A stretch of DNA of 64,000 nt from Flavonifractor sp052065355 (GTDB lineage Bacteria > Bacillota > Clostridia > Oscillospirales > Oscillospiraceae): NCBI RefSeq assembly GCF_052065355.1, contig NZ_JBQHUF010000003.1, positions 186,001 through 250,000 on the forward strand. Reading direction: 5' to 3'. The position numbers were made by a program, and so were the translations under genes. Positions 48,764-58,366 of this stretch are shown here, one piece after another (positions within the stretch are counted from its first letter, which is position 1; every line of letters starts with the position of its first letter). Under the pieces are notes generated by a model. That model was not told the DNA's origin. It did not search any database and worked only from the letters and a program-made list of their open reading frames with translations.

Positions 48764-50283
48764 TGCTGAATTCCGCGGCCAGATGGCTGGCAACCACCGC
48801 CGCCCGTTTCCCGGAGCGGATAGGTGTGGAAGATGAATGGGGCACCATGACCTGGCGCGAGCTGGAGGATGCGGTGGAACGTGTTTCCACCGCCATGCTG
48901 GAGCTGGGAGTGGAACGGAACCAGCCGGTGCTGGTCTACCTGCCCAAGAGCCGGGAGAGCGTGGCTACCTTCCTGGCCGCCCTGTACGCCGGGTGCCCCT
49001 ATGCTCCGGTGGATTACGCCATCCCCATGGAGCGGCTGGCCCGCACCCTGGAAAATCTGCGCCCTGCCCTGGTGGTCACTGACCAGCCGGGCATGGAAAA
49101 GCTGGGTGGGCTGGACCTGGGGGAGAGCAAAGCCGTGCTCTACACCGATCTGGCCGCCAAAGAGGCCGACCATGAGAAGGTGATGGCAACGCTGAGCGCC
49201 GTCATTGATACCGATCCTTGCTATATTATGTATACTTCCGGTTCCACCGGTGTGCCCAAGGGAGTTACCGTGCCACACCGAGGGGTGCTGGAGTATGCCC
49301 AGGCGGTGGTGGACACCTTCGGCCTTACCGAGAATTCGGTGATGGGCCTCCAGTCCGGGTTCCACTTCGACAACAGCGTGTTTGACATCTACGGCTGCCT
49401 GATGACCGGGGCCAAGCTGGTCATCATCCCGGAGATTTTGTTCATGTACCCCCACAAGCTGATGGATCTGATGGAGGAAAAAAAGGTTACCTGCGTGTTC
49501 TGGGTGCCCACGGTGATGATCTCGGTGGCCAACGCCGGCGCCCTGGACGGGAGGGAGCTGCCCGACCTGAAGACCATCGTGTTCGCCGGGGAGGTCATGC
49601 CCAACAAGCAGCTCAACGTCTGGCGGCGTGCTCTACCCGGCCGGATGTACGTCAACCTGTACGGCCCCACCGAGATCACGGTGGACTGCACCTGCTACAT
49701 TGTGGACCGGGAGTTTGACGACGCCGATCCTCTGCCCATCGGTAAGCCCTGGCGGGGAGCCCGGGTGCTGCTGCTGAAGGAGGACAACACCCCCGCCGCG
49801 GTGGGCGAAGAGGGGGAGATCTGCGTACTGGGCAGCGGTGTGGCTCTGGGCTACTGGAATGCCCCGGAGCAGACCGCCAAGGCTTTCGTCCGCAATCCCC
49901 TGAACCCGGACTATCCGGAAATCATGTACCGCACCGGCGATCTGGGCAAGTGGGATCAGGAGGGCAATATCCTGTTCTGCGGGCGGCGGGACCACCAGTT
50001 CAAGCTGCGTGGCAACCGCATTGAGCTGGGAGACATCGAGACCGCTGCCGCTACCCTGGAAGGGGTGGACAAGGTGTGCGCCCTCTTTGATGAGGTCAAC
50101 CAGGAGATCATCCTGGCGGTGGAGACCAAAGCGACCCTCCAGCTGCGGAAGGTCAACCTGGCTCTGGGCAAGCTGATCCCCAAATACATGCTGCCCAAGC
50201 GGCTGGAGCTTTTTGAGGAGCTCCCCCTTACCCCCAACCGGAAGATCGACCGGGTGGGCTTGAAGAAACAGTTGATCGGTTAA
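48763..50283 (+). CDS. DltA-like amino acid-activating ligase 2 (altered pocket)
   Basis: This 506-residue paralogue of the preceding gene overlaps it by one base (TAATG). It has the same core motifs: YTSGSTGVPKGVTVPHRG, FHFDNSVFDIYG, NLYGPTEITV, YRTGDLGKWD, RGNRIELGDIETA. At the position of the stereo-selecting Cys it has Ala (VFAGEVMP, residue 275). In Bacillus DltA that Cys is reported to favour D-alanine. This copy may thus prefer L-alanine, glycine or another small amino acid. That is an inference from one residue. Confidence 0.88.
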   Translation: MLNSAARWLATTAARFPERIGVEDEWGTMTWRELEDAVERVSTAMLELGVERNQPVLVYLPKSRESVATFLAALYAGCPYAPVDYAIPMERLARTLENLRPALVVTDQPGMEKLGGLDLGESKAVLYTDLAAKEADHEKVMATLSAVIDTDPCYIMYTSGSTGVPKGVTVPHRGVLEYAQAVVDTFGLTENSVMGLQSGFHFDNSVFDIYGCLMTGAKLVIIPEILFMYPHKLMDLMEEKKVTCVFWVPTVMISVANAGALDGRELPDLKTIVFAGEVMPNKQLNVWRRALPGRMYVNLYGPTEITVDCTCYIVDREFDDADPLPIGKPWRGARVLLLKEDNTPAAVGEEGEICVLGSGVALGYWNAPEQTAKAFVRNPLNPDYPEIMYRTGDLGKWDQEGNILFCGRRDHQFKLRGNRIELGDIETAAATLEGVDKVCALFDEVNQEIILAVETKATLQLRKVNLALGKLIPKYMLPKRLELFEELPLTPNRKIDRVGLKKQLIG

Positions 50284-50308
50284 GATATCAGATAGGAGGA
50301 CAAGACCA

Positions 50309-50557
50309 ATGAATGTAATGGAGCAGATCTGCGAGTTTGTGAAGGAGCACTTTGAGATCGGGGACGACCCCGACTTCGGCCTGGATGTGAACCTGTTTGA
50401 TGAGGGGTTCGTGGATTCCCTGGGCGCCACCGAGATCGTCCTCTATATCGAGGATACCTTCGGTGTACAGATCACCCAGAAGGATATCATCCTCTATCCC
50501 ATGAACACCGTCCGGGAGATCGCCCAGGTGGTGGAGCGGAAGCTGGGGGAGCAGTAA
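50309..50557 (+). CDS. dltC: D-alanyl carrier protein DltC-like
   Basis: This 82-residue acyl-carrier-type protein has phosphopantetheine site FVDSLGATEI, with Ser37, and AGGAGG ahead of ATG 50309. Only one carrier gene serves two ligases, so both may load it or one may load another acceptor. Confidence 0.94.
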   Translation: MNVMEQICEFVKEHFEIGDDPDFGLDVNLFDEGFVDSLGATEIVLYIEDTFGVQITQKDIILYPMNTVREIAQVVERKLGEQ

Positions 50558-50563
50558 GGGTCC

Positions 50564-51718
50564 ATGTGGTATTTGCAAGTAGATACCCTGGCGTGGATCC
50601 TGGGCTCTACCCTGCTGTATGGGGTGTTAGCCGCCGTAGTGGGCCGGATCTGGCCCCAACGGCGGCTGACGCCCTTTCTGCTGGTTTTTGACCTGGGGCT
50701 GCTGATCTACGTGTCCAGGGAGCTGACCGCCTTCTATGTGGTCTACACCCTGGTCACCTACGGTATGCTGCGGGTGCTGAAGGGGGCAAAGGGCGAGGGG
50801 CTCCGGCGAGTGCTTTTTGTGCTGTTCTGCCTGCTGTGCGCTTCCCCCTTCCTCTACGCACGGTTCGCCCTGCTGCTGCCGGTGTTGCCGGCCATCTTCA
50901 CCCTGGTGGGCTTTTCCTATAATATGCTCAAGGCCATTGATGCGGTGTTTTATGTCTACTATGCCGACAAGGACATCCCGCTCATTGCCTACGCCAACTT
51001 CCTGCTATTTTTCCCGGTGATGACCTCGGGACCCATCCTGCGCTACCGGGACTTTGAGCAGTATTATCTCAAACCCCGGCCGGTGACCGCCCCTATTGCC
51101 ACTGCGGCTGTGAAGAGGTTTATCCGGGGCATGTTTCAAAAAATGGTGCTGGTGGCCATCCTCAGCCAGGTGCTCACCCGGCTGCTGGAGGCACGGCTGT
51201 GCCTGCCGGTGAGCCTGGCACTTATCGTGGTGTGCTACGCATCCCTGTTCTTTGACCTGTCGGGTTACAGCGATATCGCCATCTCGGTGGCTGCCTTTAC
51301 CGGCTTTGTGGTGCCGGAGAACTTCAAGAATCCCCTTTCCGCCGCCAGCTTCACTCAATTCTGGCGGAAGTGGCACGTCACCCTCAGCGACTGGATCCGG
51401 GAGCACATCTTCGTGGTGGTCAACGGCAAGCGGCTGAGCAAGTGGATGGGGGCGCTGATCGGCATGGGTACCATGGTGGTCATGAGCCTGTGGCATGAGT
51501 TCAGCATCGGCTCCATCCTCAACGGTGTGTACATGGGCTCCTTCCTGGCCATTGAGAATCTGTTCGGCCTGTCCACTGTGGACAAGCGGCGCACTCCCAA
51601 GTGGATCTTCTGGGGACGGTGCCTGCTGGTGGCTTTCTTCTTCGGCATCAACGCCCTGTCCTTCTACATGGACGCCGGACAGCTTTTTGAAGTGCTGAAA
51701 GGACTGGTGCGCCTATGA
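50564..51718 (+). CDS. dltB: DltB-like MBOAT membrane acyltransferase
   Basis: This 384-residue protein has about ten membrane segments. MBOAT signatures are NFLLFFPVMTSGPILRYRDF, FWRKWHVTLSDWIREHIFV and the catalytic His311 in VVMSLWHEFSIGSILNGVY. DltB moves the carrier-bound amino acid across the membrane to the DltD partner. It overlaps the next gene by four bases. Confidence 0.93.
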   Translation: MWYLQVDTLAWILGSTLLYGVLAAVVGRIWPQRRLTPFLLVFDLGLLIYVSRELTAFYVVYTLVTYGMLRVLKGAKGEGLRRVLFVLFCLLCASPFLYARFALLLPVLPAIFTLVGFSYNMLKAIDAVFYVYYADKDIPLIAYANFLLFFPVMTSGPILRYRDFEQYYLKPRPVTAPIATAAVKRFIRGMFQKMVLVAILSQVLTRLLEARLCLPVSLALIVVCYASLFFDLSGYSDIAISVAAFTGFVVPENFKNPLSAASFTQFWRKWHVTLSDWIREHIFVVVNGKRLSKWMGALIGMGTMVVMSLWHEFSIGSILNGVYMGSFLAIENLFGLSTVDKRRTPKWIFWGRCLLVAFFFGINALSFYMDAGQLFEVLKGLVRL

Positions 51719-52608
51719 GATTTGTAAAAGCATTGGGGCGCTATGCCTTCCTGTTCCTGCTGGCGGCAGCCCTGCTGATTGGGGACCTGGTCCTCACCAA
51801 AATTAACCCGGTGAAGGATATGACCTGTGTGTGGCGCAACGATTTCGAGCTCATTCAGGTGGCCAATCCGGACATGACCTTCGACAAGGTGTTTTACGGC
51901 AGCAGCGCTGTCACCGCCTCCTACATCGAGGGGCGCAACGACACGGGCTATGCCAATTTGGGCATCGACTATGGTACGGTGAAAGACCTGTATGAGATGC
52001 TGGAGCAGGGCTGGGTGACCATCAACAGCGACCTGGTCATCGGCATGAACGAGATCTTTTTCCTGGACACCCTGCCCACCAACGAGACCTACCCCTGGCA
52101 TCGGGAGTGGTATGAGCCCTACGTCTACTTCCACCGGGACCGGCTGAACCGGCTGCTCACGCTGGGGCTGGACAGCATGATGGACGGCGGCTCCTTCTTC
52201 TACGCCGACACATCCGGTCAGCAGCGGACGGTATACCGGGGCGCCCTCTCCGACGAAGACCTGCAGAAGAGCATCGACAGCATGGTGGAGCGGTTTGGCA
52301 ATGTGACCCTGGACGACTGCAAGGAGAACTTTGCAGCGCTGGAACAGCTGGTCGCTTACTGTGAGGAGCACGGCATCCGTCTGCGGGGCGTGTGGATGCC
52401 CTGGAACGAGAAAATGGAGATCTATCCCGCCGCCCAGGCCATCATGGATCACGCCGACGAGATGCTGGCGGAGATGGGGATCGAAGTGCTGGATCTGACC
52501 CGTGCGGTGCCGGTGCAGTATTTCTACGACACCGGGCATCTGGACTACGACACCGGGGCGCCCTGGTTCACCGACTTTATTGATCCCTGGCTGGCGGAGG
52601 AGGGCTGA
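51715..52608 (+). CDS. DltD-like SGNH-fold surface protein
   Basis: This 297-residue protein has an N-terminal membrane anchor (YAFLFLLAAALLIGDLVL) and an SGNH-type catalytic set: Ser in FYGSSAVTASY (about residue 63), a helix-rich middle, and Asp/His in DTGHLDYDTGAPWF. Sequence is far from the Bacillus DltD in length and detail, but position after DltB and the catalytic set fit. It would accept or transfer the amino acid outside the cell. Confidence 0.78.
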   Translation: MRFVKALGRYAFLFLLAAALLIGDLVLTKINPVKDMTCVWRNDFELIQVANPDMTFDKVFYGSSAVTASYIEGRNDTGYANLGIDYGTVKDLYEMLEQGWVTINSDLVIGMNEIFFLDTLPTNETYPWHREWYEPYVYFHRDRLNRLLTLGLDSMMDGGSFFYADTSGQQRTVYRGALSDEDLQKSIDSMVERFGNVTLDDCKENFAALEQLVAYCEEHGIRLRGVWMPWNEKMEIYPAAQAIMDHADEMLAEMGIEVLDLTRAVPVQYFYDTGHLDYDTGAPWFTDFIDPWLAEEG

Positions 52609-52609
52609 T

Positions 52610-54043
52610 ATGGAGGAACACAAGAGATTGGCCCTGCCGGAGGGGGAGCAGACCCTGCGGCGGGAGCTGAGTGAGCCCGCCCACAAGCTGGGGCTGCTCC
52701 TGCTGCTGCCCGCTGCCGCCCTGCTGGCGCTGGCGGCGGCCTCTATTGCCCGTGAAGCGGGTGCTATCCAGCCGGTGTACACCGTGGCCGCCCTTGGCGG
52801 ACTGTTCTGCCTCATCCTGCTTGCCCGGCTGTTAGCGGCGGGAGAGGAAATGGCGTGGCTGGTGCTGCTGTTCATCGGGGCCGTCGGCCTGCGGGCGGTC
52901 TTTGCCCTGAAGTGGACGGTATATCCCCATGGGGACTATCTGACCCAGTGGAATCTGGCCCTGGAGCTGTCCCGGGCCGGGGCGGGGGAGTGGAAGGAGC
53001 TGGTACAGAACGCTGAATTGTCCGGTGGTGCGCTGTTTACCCTGTACCAAGGCCTGCTGATCCGGCTGTTTGGGCCTACCCTTGCGGCGGTACAGCTGCC
53101 CAACGCGGTATGGGGAGGCGTAAGCTGCCTGCTCACTGCCCTGATCGGCGAAAAACTCACCGGTTCCAGACTTACCGGGCTGATGGCCGGAGGCATCCTG
53201 GCGTTCTGTCCTACCCTGCTCTTTGCCGCCGGGGTACTGACCTCCATGCCGCTGTACACCGCCCTGCTGCTGGCGGGACTGTGGCTGCTGGTGTGTCGTC
53301 CCTTTGCGCAGACAGGCTTGAACCACGGCTTGGCCGGGATGGCCTGGGGGTTGTGCCTGGTGCTGGAGCCGGGACTGCCCGTCCCCCTGCTGGGAATCAT
53401 AGCTTGGTTCCTCTTCACCCTGCCCGGACGGAAGCGGGACGGAAACCTGTGGAAACGGGCGGCTGTTTTGGCGATCATTCTTTTGGCGGTCTGGCTGGCG
53501 GCGGGAGGAGCATCCATTTCGGGAGAGCTCTCTCTCCGGGCTATGGCGGAGCGGGTGCGGCTGCAATTCGCATCCTATGATTACAGCTGGGCCCGGGTGG
53601 ATGGCGGAGGCCCCACCCGCAACAAGATCATTACCAGGGTGATGCATCCCTTCCTGCAGAGCTACATGCTGGGGGTGCTGCTGCTGGCCCTGTGGGGTGC
53701 GCTTACCAAAGTGAAATCGGTCAGCCGGAGCGCGCTGATATCCTGCGGACTGCTGCTGGCCGGCGTGGTGTCGGCCATGATCCTGGGTGGTGACCCGGTG
53801 CGTAACGGGTGGGCCATTGCCCTGTTCGCTTTGTGGGGAGCGGCTCCCGCCAAACAGCTGGCGGACTGGACACTGCTGATGGCGGCGCCGGAGGGCGGGC
53901 AGGGCCGGAAGAAGGCTCCGCCCCTGCCCATGCCCCTGCGGGTGGTGAAGCTGGTGGTGAGCGTGGCGGTATACGCCGCCATGGCGGCCCTGGTGCTGAT
54001 CTACTTTACTGGTAACGGCGTATTCGTATACGAGGCATTTTGA
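52610..54043 (+). CDS. GT-C-like multi-span membrane protein, possible glycosyltransferase
   Basis: I start at ATG 52610, directly after the DltD-like stop (477 residues). It has an acidic N-terminus, then about eleven membrane segments. FALKWTVYPHGDYLTQWNLA and LLIRLFGPTLAAVQLPNAVW resemble the luminal loop of GT39/GT83-type GT-C enzymes, with Asp in the first outer loop. It may add sugar from a lipid carrier to the polymer. The family call is tentative. Confidence 0.65.
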   Translation: MEEHKRLALPEGEQTLRRELSEPAHKLGLLLLLPAAALLALAAASIAREAGAIQPVYTVAALGGLFCLILLARLLAAGEEMAWLVLLFIGAVGLRAVFALKWTVYPHGDYLTQWNLALELSRAGAGEWKELVQNAELSGGALFTLYQGLLIRLFGPTLAAVQLPNAVWGGVSCLLTALIGEKLTGSRLTGLMAGGILAFCPTLLFAAGVLTSMPLYTALLLAGLWLLVCRPFAQTGLNHGLAGMAWGLCLVLEPGLPVPLLGIIAWFLFTLPGRKRDGNLWKRAAVLAIILLAVWLAAGGASISGELSLRAMAERVRLQFASYDYSWARVDGGGPTRNKIITRVMHPFLQSYMLGVLLLALWGALTKVKSVSRSALISCGLLLAGVVSAMILGGDPVRNGWAIALFALWGAAPAKQLADWTLLMAAPEGGQGRKKAPPLPMPLRVVKLVVSVAVYAAMAALVLIYFTGNGVFVYEAF

Positions 54044-56505
54044 TGGAGAAATCGCTACGCAAAGACATTGGAAGCTATTTTGTCCTATGGGCCGCCGCTT
54101 TCCTGCTGTGGGAGGCGGCGGTCCAGCAGGCTGTGGTGGGAGAATTCCGCTTCTGGCCGGCGGCGGGCTTCTGCCTGGCCGCAGCAGCGCTGGGTACTGC
54201 CGCCTGCGGCCTGCCGGGCTGGCTGGGCGGCAAGGTGGGAGCGGTACTTTTCCCGCTGGCCTATGTGTTTTATGGGACCCAGCTGGTGTACGCGGATATC
54301 TTTGGGTCCTACCTGTCCCTGGCCTACACCGCCATGGGAGGAGAGGCGGTCACTACTTTTTGGTCTATCGCGGCGGCGGCCATCTGGCGCTGCCTGCCCA
54401 GACTGCTGGTGATGGCCCTTCCGCTGATTGTCTTTTATGTACTGCGGCGGAAGAGATGGCTGCCCATCGCGGGGCGGCCCTGGCGGGCTCAGCTGGCTCT
54501 GATTGGGACAGCGGTGGCCATTCCGGTGGTGCTGATTCTTACCCTGCCCCTGATGGGAACGGGGGCTGGCACCCCAGAGGGGGCCTTTTACAGTGCTTCG
54601 GCCACCATCGACCGGCGGGCCCAGCAGCTGGGCCTGCTGACGGCGGGGGTGCTGGACGCCAAACAGACCCTGCTGGGGAGCGGCGGCGTCCGGGTGTCCG
54701 GCGGGCTGGACCTTACTGCCGGGGGTCGGGGACCCACCAATGTGCTGGACGGCATGGACTTTGACCAGCTGGACCAGGCCGCAGAGGATGAAGATCTGCT
54801 CAGCCTGAACAACTACTTCGCCTCCCTCCAGGGGACGGTGAAGAACAACTATACCGGGCTGTTTTCTGATTACAACCTCATCGTTATCTGTGCGGAAGCC
54901 TTCTCGCCCTATCTGATCGACCCCGAGCTGACGCCAACCCTCTACCGGATGTCCAACGAGGGGATCGTGTTCCGCAACTTCTACAACAGCTTCCCTAATC
55001 TGACTACCAACGGAGAATACGGCCTGTGTATGGGGCTGATGCCGGATGCCAGCAAAATGAGCTTTGCGGTGTCCAAGGACAACTATCTGCCCTTCTGTCT
55101 GGGCAACATGTTCAGCCAGGCCGGGGTGGAGGCCAGGGCCTATCACAACAACATCGGTACCTTCTACGACCGGGTGAACACCCACACCAACATGGGATAC
55201 ACCTTCGAGGCCATTGACTTCGGTCTGGATATGGAGCCGGGAAATCCCACCTCCGACCTGGAGATGATGGAGAAAACGGTGGATGAGTACTTGGACCAGG
55301 AGCCCTTCCACACCTACTATATGACCTATTCCGGCCATGCCGATTATTCCTTTGAAGACAACGACATGAGCGCCCAGAATCAGGAGTTGGTGGCCGATAT
55401 GGAGGGCTCCGAGGAGCTGCGGGCCTACTACGCCTGCCAGCTGGAGCTGGAAAAGGCCATGGAGTACCTGCTGGAGCGGCTGGAGGAGGCGGGAGTTGCC
55501 GACCGTACGGTGGTGGTGCTCACCGGCGACCACGCTCCCTACGGCCTGCCGGAGGAGGACTATGAGACTCTGGCCGGAGAAGCGGTGGAGGAGCCCTTCT
55601 GGCAATACCGGAACAGCTTTATCTGCTGGACTGGCGGGCTGGAGGAGCCTATCGTGGTAGACGACTACTGCTGCACCCAGGATATCCTGCCCACTTTGCT
55701 GAACCTGTTCGGCTTTGACTATGACTCCCGGCTGCTCACCGGTCGGGACGTGCTGGCCGACTGCACCCATGTCGCCTTGCTGAAGGATGGCAGCTTCCTG
55801 ACGGAAGATCTGGTATACGATGCCTCCAGCGGGGACATCACCTGGCGGGACGGAACGGGCGACGAGGCTCAGGCACAGGAACTGATCCAGGCTATGGAAG
55901 ATCAGCTGACGGTGTCCGCCGCCATCCTGGACACAAACTACTATGACTTTGCCTTCCGTACCCTGGGCCTGTCCGCCGGGCGGACGGAGCGGGAGGAGTA
56001 CGCCAGCTACGCCGACATTGAAGGCACCTGGTATGAGGATTCGGTGGAATACCTCACCTCTCTGGGGGCGCTCAGCGGCGGTGGTACCGGCGACTTTCTG
56101 GGCGAGTCCGCCGCCAGCCGGGCGGCGGTACTGGCTATGATTACCCGGGGACTGGGCCTGGAGGCGGGAGAGGAGAGCCCGCCCTATACGGACCTGGAGG
56201 AAGGCCTGTGGTATATGGAGACAGTGAGCGCTGCCTGGTCGGCGGGTTTGCTGCCAGAGGATGTGGAGACCTTCCGGCCGGATGACCCCATCACGGAGGA
56301 AGAGACGGAGGCATTCTTTGCTGCCACCGCACAGTACCGAGGTGTAGAGGACAGCGACACGCTGGCAGAACAGGCGGTTTCCCAAGCCATGGAGCGACAG
56401 AAGGAAGAGGGGACGGAGCTGGAAGAGGGGATCCTGTCCCGAGGCGCGGCGGCTTGCGCCGCGGCCACTCTGCTGGAAACGCTGGAAAGCGCTGTGGAGG
56501 AATAA
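54043..56505 (+). CDS. LtaS-like sulfatase-fold polymer synthase with C-terminal SLH repeats
   Basis: The start is ATG 54043 (820 residues), overlapping the previous stop as TGATG. Five membrane segments are followed by the outside catalytic domain. It has FPNLTTNGEYGLCMG, with the likely nucleophile Thr, then MTYSGHADYSFED and VVVLTGDHAPYGLPEE (metal site), as in lipoteichoic-acid synthases. The last 190 residues contain two S-layer homology-like repeats (YADIEGTWYEDSVEYLTSLG, LWYMETVSAAWSAGLLPEDV). The SLH tail on LtaS is unusual and would fix it to wall polymer. Confidence 0.85.
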   Translation: MEKSLRKDIGSYFVLWAAAFLLWEAAVQQAVVGEFRFWPAAGFCLAAAALGTAACGLPGWLGGKVGAVLFPLAYVFYGTQLVYADIFGSYLSLAYTAMGGEAVTTFWSIAAAAIWRCLPRLLVMALPLIVFYVLRRKRWLPIAGRPWRAQLALIGTAVAIPVVLILTLPLMGTGAGTPEGAFYSASATIDRRAQQLGLLTAGVLDAKQTLLGSGGVRVSGGLDLTAGGRGPTNVLDGMDFDQLDQAAEDEDLLSLNNYFASLQGTVKNNYTGLFSDYNLIVICAEAFSPYLIDPELTPTLYRMSNEGIVFRNFYNSFPNLTTNGEYGLCMGLMPDASKMSFAVSKDNYLPFCLGNMFSQAGVEARAYHNNIGTFYDRVNTHTNMGYTFEAIDFGLDMEPGNPTSDLEMMEKTVDEYLDQEPFHTYYMTYSGHADYSFEDNDMSAQNQELVADMEGSEELRAYYACQLELEKAMEYLLERLEEAGVADRTVVVLTGDHAPYGLPEEDYETLAGEAVEEPFWQYRNSFICWTGGLEEPIVVDDYCCTQDILPTLLNLFGFDYDSRLLTGRDVLADCTHVALLKDGSFLTEDLVYDASSGDITWRDGTGDEAQAQELIQAMEDQLTVSAAILDTNYYDFAFRTLGLSAGRTEREEYASYADIEGTWYEDSVEYLTSLGALSGGGTGDFLGESAASRAAVLAMITRGLGLEAGEESPPYTDLEEGLWYMETVSAAWSAGLLPEDVETFRPDDPITEEETEAFFAATAQYRGVEDSDTLAEQAVSQAMERQKEEGTELEEGILSRGAAACAAATLLETLESAVEE

Positions 56506-56508
56506 AAA

Positions 56509-56545
56509 GGGCCTCCGGCACACAGGTGCCGGAGGCCCTTTTTTT
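56509..56545. terminator. terminator of the surface-polymer operon
   Basis: GGGCCTCCGGCA and TGCCGGAGGCCC form a 12-base stem with TTTTTTT after it. It also faces the end of the convergent gene. Confidence 0.9.
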
Positions 56546-57048
56546 CAGTAGGGATAAGTACTCCAGGTGTTGACACCGGACAGATCGGTGAACAGCAGTC
56601 CGGAAGGGGGTAGGAAGGTAAACACCAGTAATGCGGCGCCCAGAGCCAAGGCCAGAAGGAGAAAGACACCCTGCCCCTTCTGCCAGATCGGCCCATCCAG
56701 AAAATAGGGCAGAAGCAGAGAGATGGCCATAGACAGGACGTAGAGGATGATATCAAACAGCAGACTTTCGCCGCCCAGAGGAATGTGGTACACATAGCCC
56801 ACAGCCAGCATAAATACCGCGCCCAGCAGCAGGGAAAAGGCACGGGGACCAGGGCGGTCTTTCAGCAGCAGGCCGGTGACGAGGCTGGGCCAGTAGAGCA
56901 GCTTGACATGTTCCCACAGACTCTCCGACACCGGCGCGAACAGAGCGGTTACGGTACAGGACAAAAGATCGTATACGAAATGCAGACAGCTCCCCGCCAC
57001 TACGGCGGCGGCAAAGGCGAGCAGGACGGTGCGGGACAGACGAGACAT
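56545..57048 (-). CDS. DUF6512-like membrane protein
   Basis: The start is ATG 57048 (MSRLSRTVLLAFAAAVVAGS, 167 residues), with AAAGGGGG upstream. It has five membrane segments, with CLHFVYDLLSCTVTALFAPV and SLWEHVKLLYWPSL, a pattern of the DUF6512 family. Its function is unknown. Confidence 0.75.
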   Translation of the reverse strand: MSRLSRTVLLAFAAAVVAGSCLHFVYDLLSCTVTALFAPVSESLWEHVKLLYWPSLVTGLLLKDRPGPRAFSLLLGAVFMLAVGYVYHIPLGGESLLFDIILYVLSMAISLLLPYFLDGPIWQKGQGVFLLLALALGAALLVFTFLPPSGLLFTDLSGVNTWSTYPY

Positions 57049-57291
57049 GACGACGACCCCCTTTTTCTGTTCAGCACAGCATATGCCCACGGCAAAAAAA
57101 TGATGCAAAAAATGCCGCTGTGGGAATGAGATACCTGCATAATTGCGGAAAGCCCGATGTACACGCACCAGGAAAAAGCATCCAAACCAAAGGAGCGTTT
57201 CATTGCCAGCAAAACCGGCGGAACTTTCGGATATATTAACATCAGCGTCAATCGACGCGATATTTTTGCGCGGAAAGGAGATGCCGGTACC

Positions 57292-58326
57292 ATGAAAGAG
57301 GAACAAAAGGCACGGCCCTGGGTGGCCGCGGCCCTGGCGGCAGCGCTGGTCTTTGCATCGCTGGCGCTGGTGCAGCCCGCCAGGGCCGCGGAGTCGGTCC
57401 GCACGTTGGTACCCGTAGGACGGGCCGTGGGGATCAAAATGTTTTCCGACGGCGTGATGGTGGTAGGATTTTCCGAAGTGGCCACCGCCCAGGGCCGGTC
57501 CGTGCCCGCTCGTGACTGCGGGCTGAAGGAAGGGGACATCATCACCCACATCAACCAAGAGGAAGTGGATACCATTGAGGATGTGCAGAGCGTCCTCCAG
57601 GAGATAGGCGGCCAGACCATGAGTATACGGGCCCTGCGGGAGGATGAGCTGGTCCAGTTTACCGCTCAGGCCGTACAGTGCAGCAGCGACGGTCAGTATA
57701 AGCTGGGCGCCTGGATTCGGGACTCCATGGCGGGCATTGGTACGATCACCTACTGGGATCCCCAGTCGGGACAGTTCGGTGCCCTGGGCCATGGGATCAA
57801 CGATGTGGACACCGCTCAGCTTATGCCCCTGCAGTCAGGAGGAATTCTCTATTCCGATGTGGCTGACGTGAAGAAGGGCCAAAAGGGCGAGCCCGGTGAA
57901 CTGAAGGGGGCCTTTCAGACCGACCGCGACCTGGGCACCCTGTATGCCAACACGCCGGGCGGTGTGTTCGGTACCCTGAGCACCAGTGACTTTTTCCAGG
58001 AGACGGAGCCGGTGGAGGTGGCCGCCCGGGAGGAAGTCCACACCGGTAAGGCCGTGATCCGTTCCAACGTGGCGGGAGATACCACGGAGGATTACGAAGT
58101 GGAGATCATCCGTATTTTTCCCGAAAATGAGCAGGATACTCGCAACCTCATGCTGAAAGTTACCGATTCCCGCCTGTTGGAGACCACGGGCGGTATCGTG
58201 CAGGGCATGAGCGGTTCTCCTATCCTTCAGGATGGAAAGCTGGTGGGTGCCGTTACCCATGTGCTGGTGAATGACCCCACTCAGGGATACGGCATCCTGA
58301 TCGAAAACATGCTGGAGCGGGCATAA
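57292..58326 (+). CDS. spoIVB: SpoIVB-like S55 peptidase with PDZ domain
   Basis: I start at ATG 57292 (MKEEQKARPWVAAALAAALV, 344 residues), with AAAGGAG upstream. A signal/anchor segment is followed by a PDZ domain (ARDCGLKEGDIITHINQEEV, then ALREDELVQF). The S55 peptidase domain has GHGIND with His and QGMSGSPILQDGKLVGAVTH with the catalytic Ser. SpoIVB signals from forespore to mother cell by activating SpoIVFB/sigma-K processing. Its presence shows that the host makes endospores. Confidence 0.95.
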   Translation: MKEEQKARPWVAAALAAALVFASLALVQPARAAESVRTLVPVGRAVGIKMFSDGVMVVGFSEVATAQGRSVPARDCGLKEGDIITHINQEEVDTIEDVQSVLQEIGGQTMSIRALREDELVQFTAQAVQCSSDGQYKLGAWIRDSMAGIGTITYWDPQSGQFGALGHGINDVDTAQLMPLQSGGILYSDVADVKKGQKGEPGELKGAFQTDRDLGTLYANTPGGVFGTLSTSDFFQETEPVEVAAREEVHTGKAVIRSNVAGDTTEDYEVEIIRIFPENEQDTRNLMLKVTDSRLLETTGGIVQGMSGSPILQDGKLVGAVTHVLVNDPTQGYGILIENMLERA

Positions 58327-58361
58327 CAAGAAGGCGGGGGAGTTCCCCCGCCTTCTTGTTA
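58326..58361 (+). terminator. GC-rich palindrome after spoIVB
   Basis: AACAAGAAGGCGGGGG and CCCCCGCCTTCTTGTT make a long perfect stem with a four-base loop. It ends spoIVB although the following T run is short. Confidence 0.7.
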
Positions 58362-58366
58362 TGCCC

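Noticed and set aside
54085..56523. 812-codon minus-strand frame
   Set aside because: It is the shadow of the LtaS-like gene, which has full sulfatase motifs and is coupled to its neighbour.
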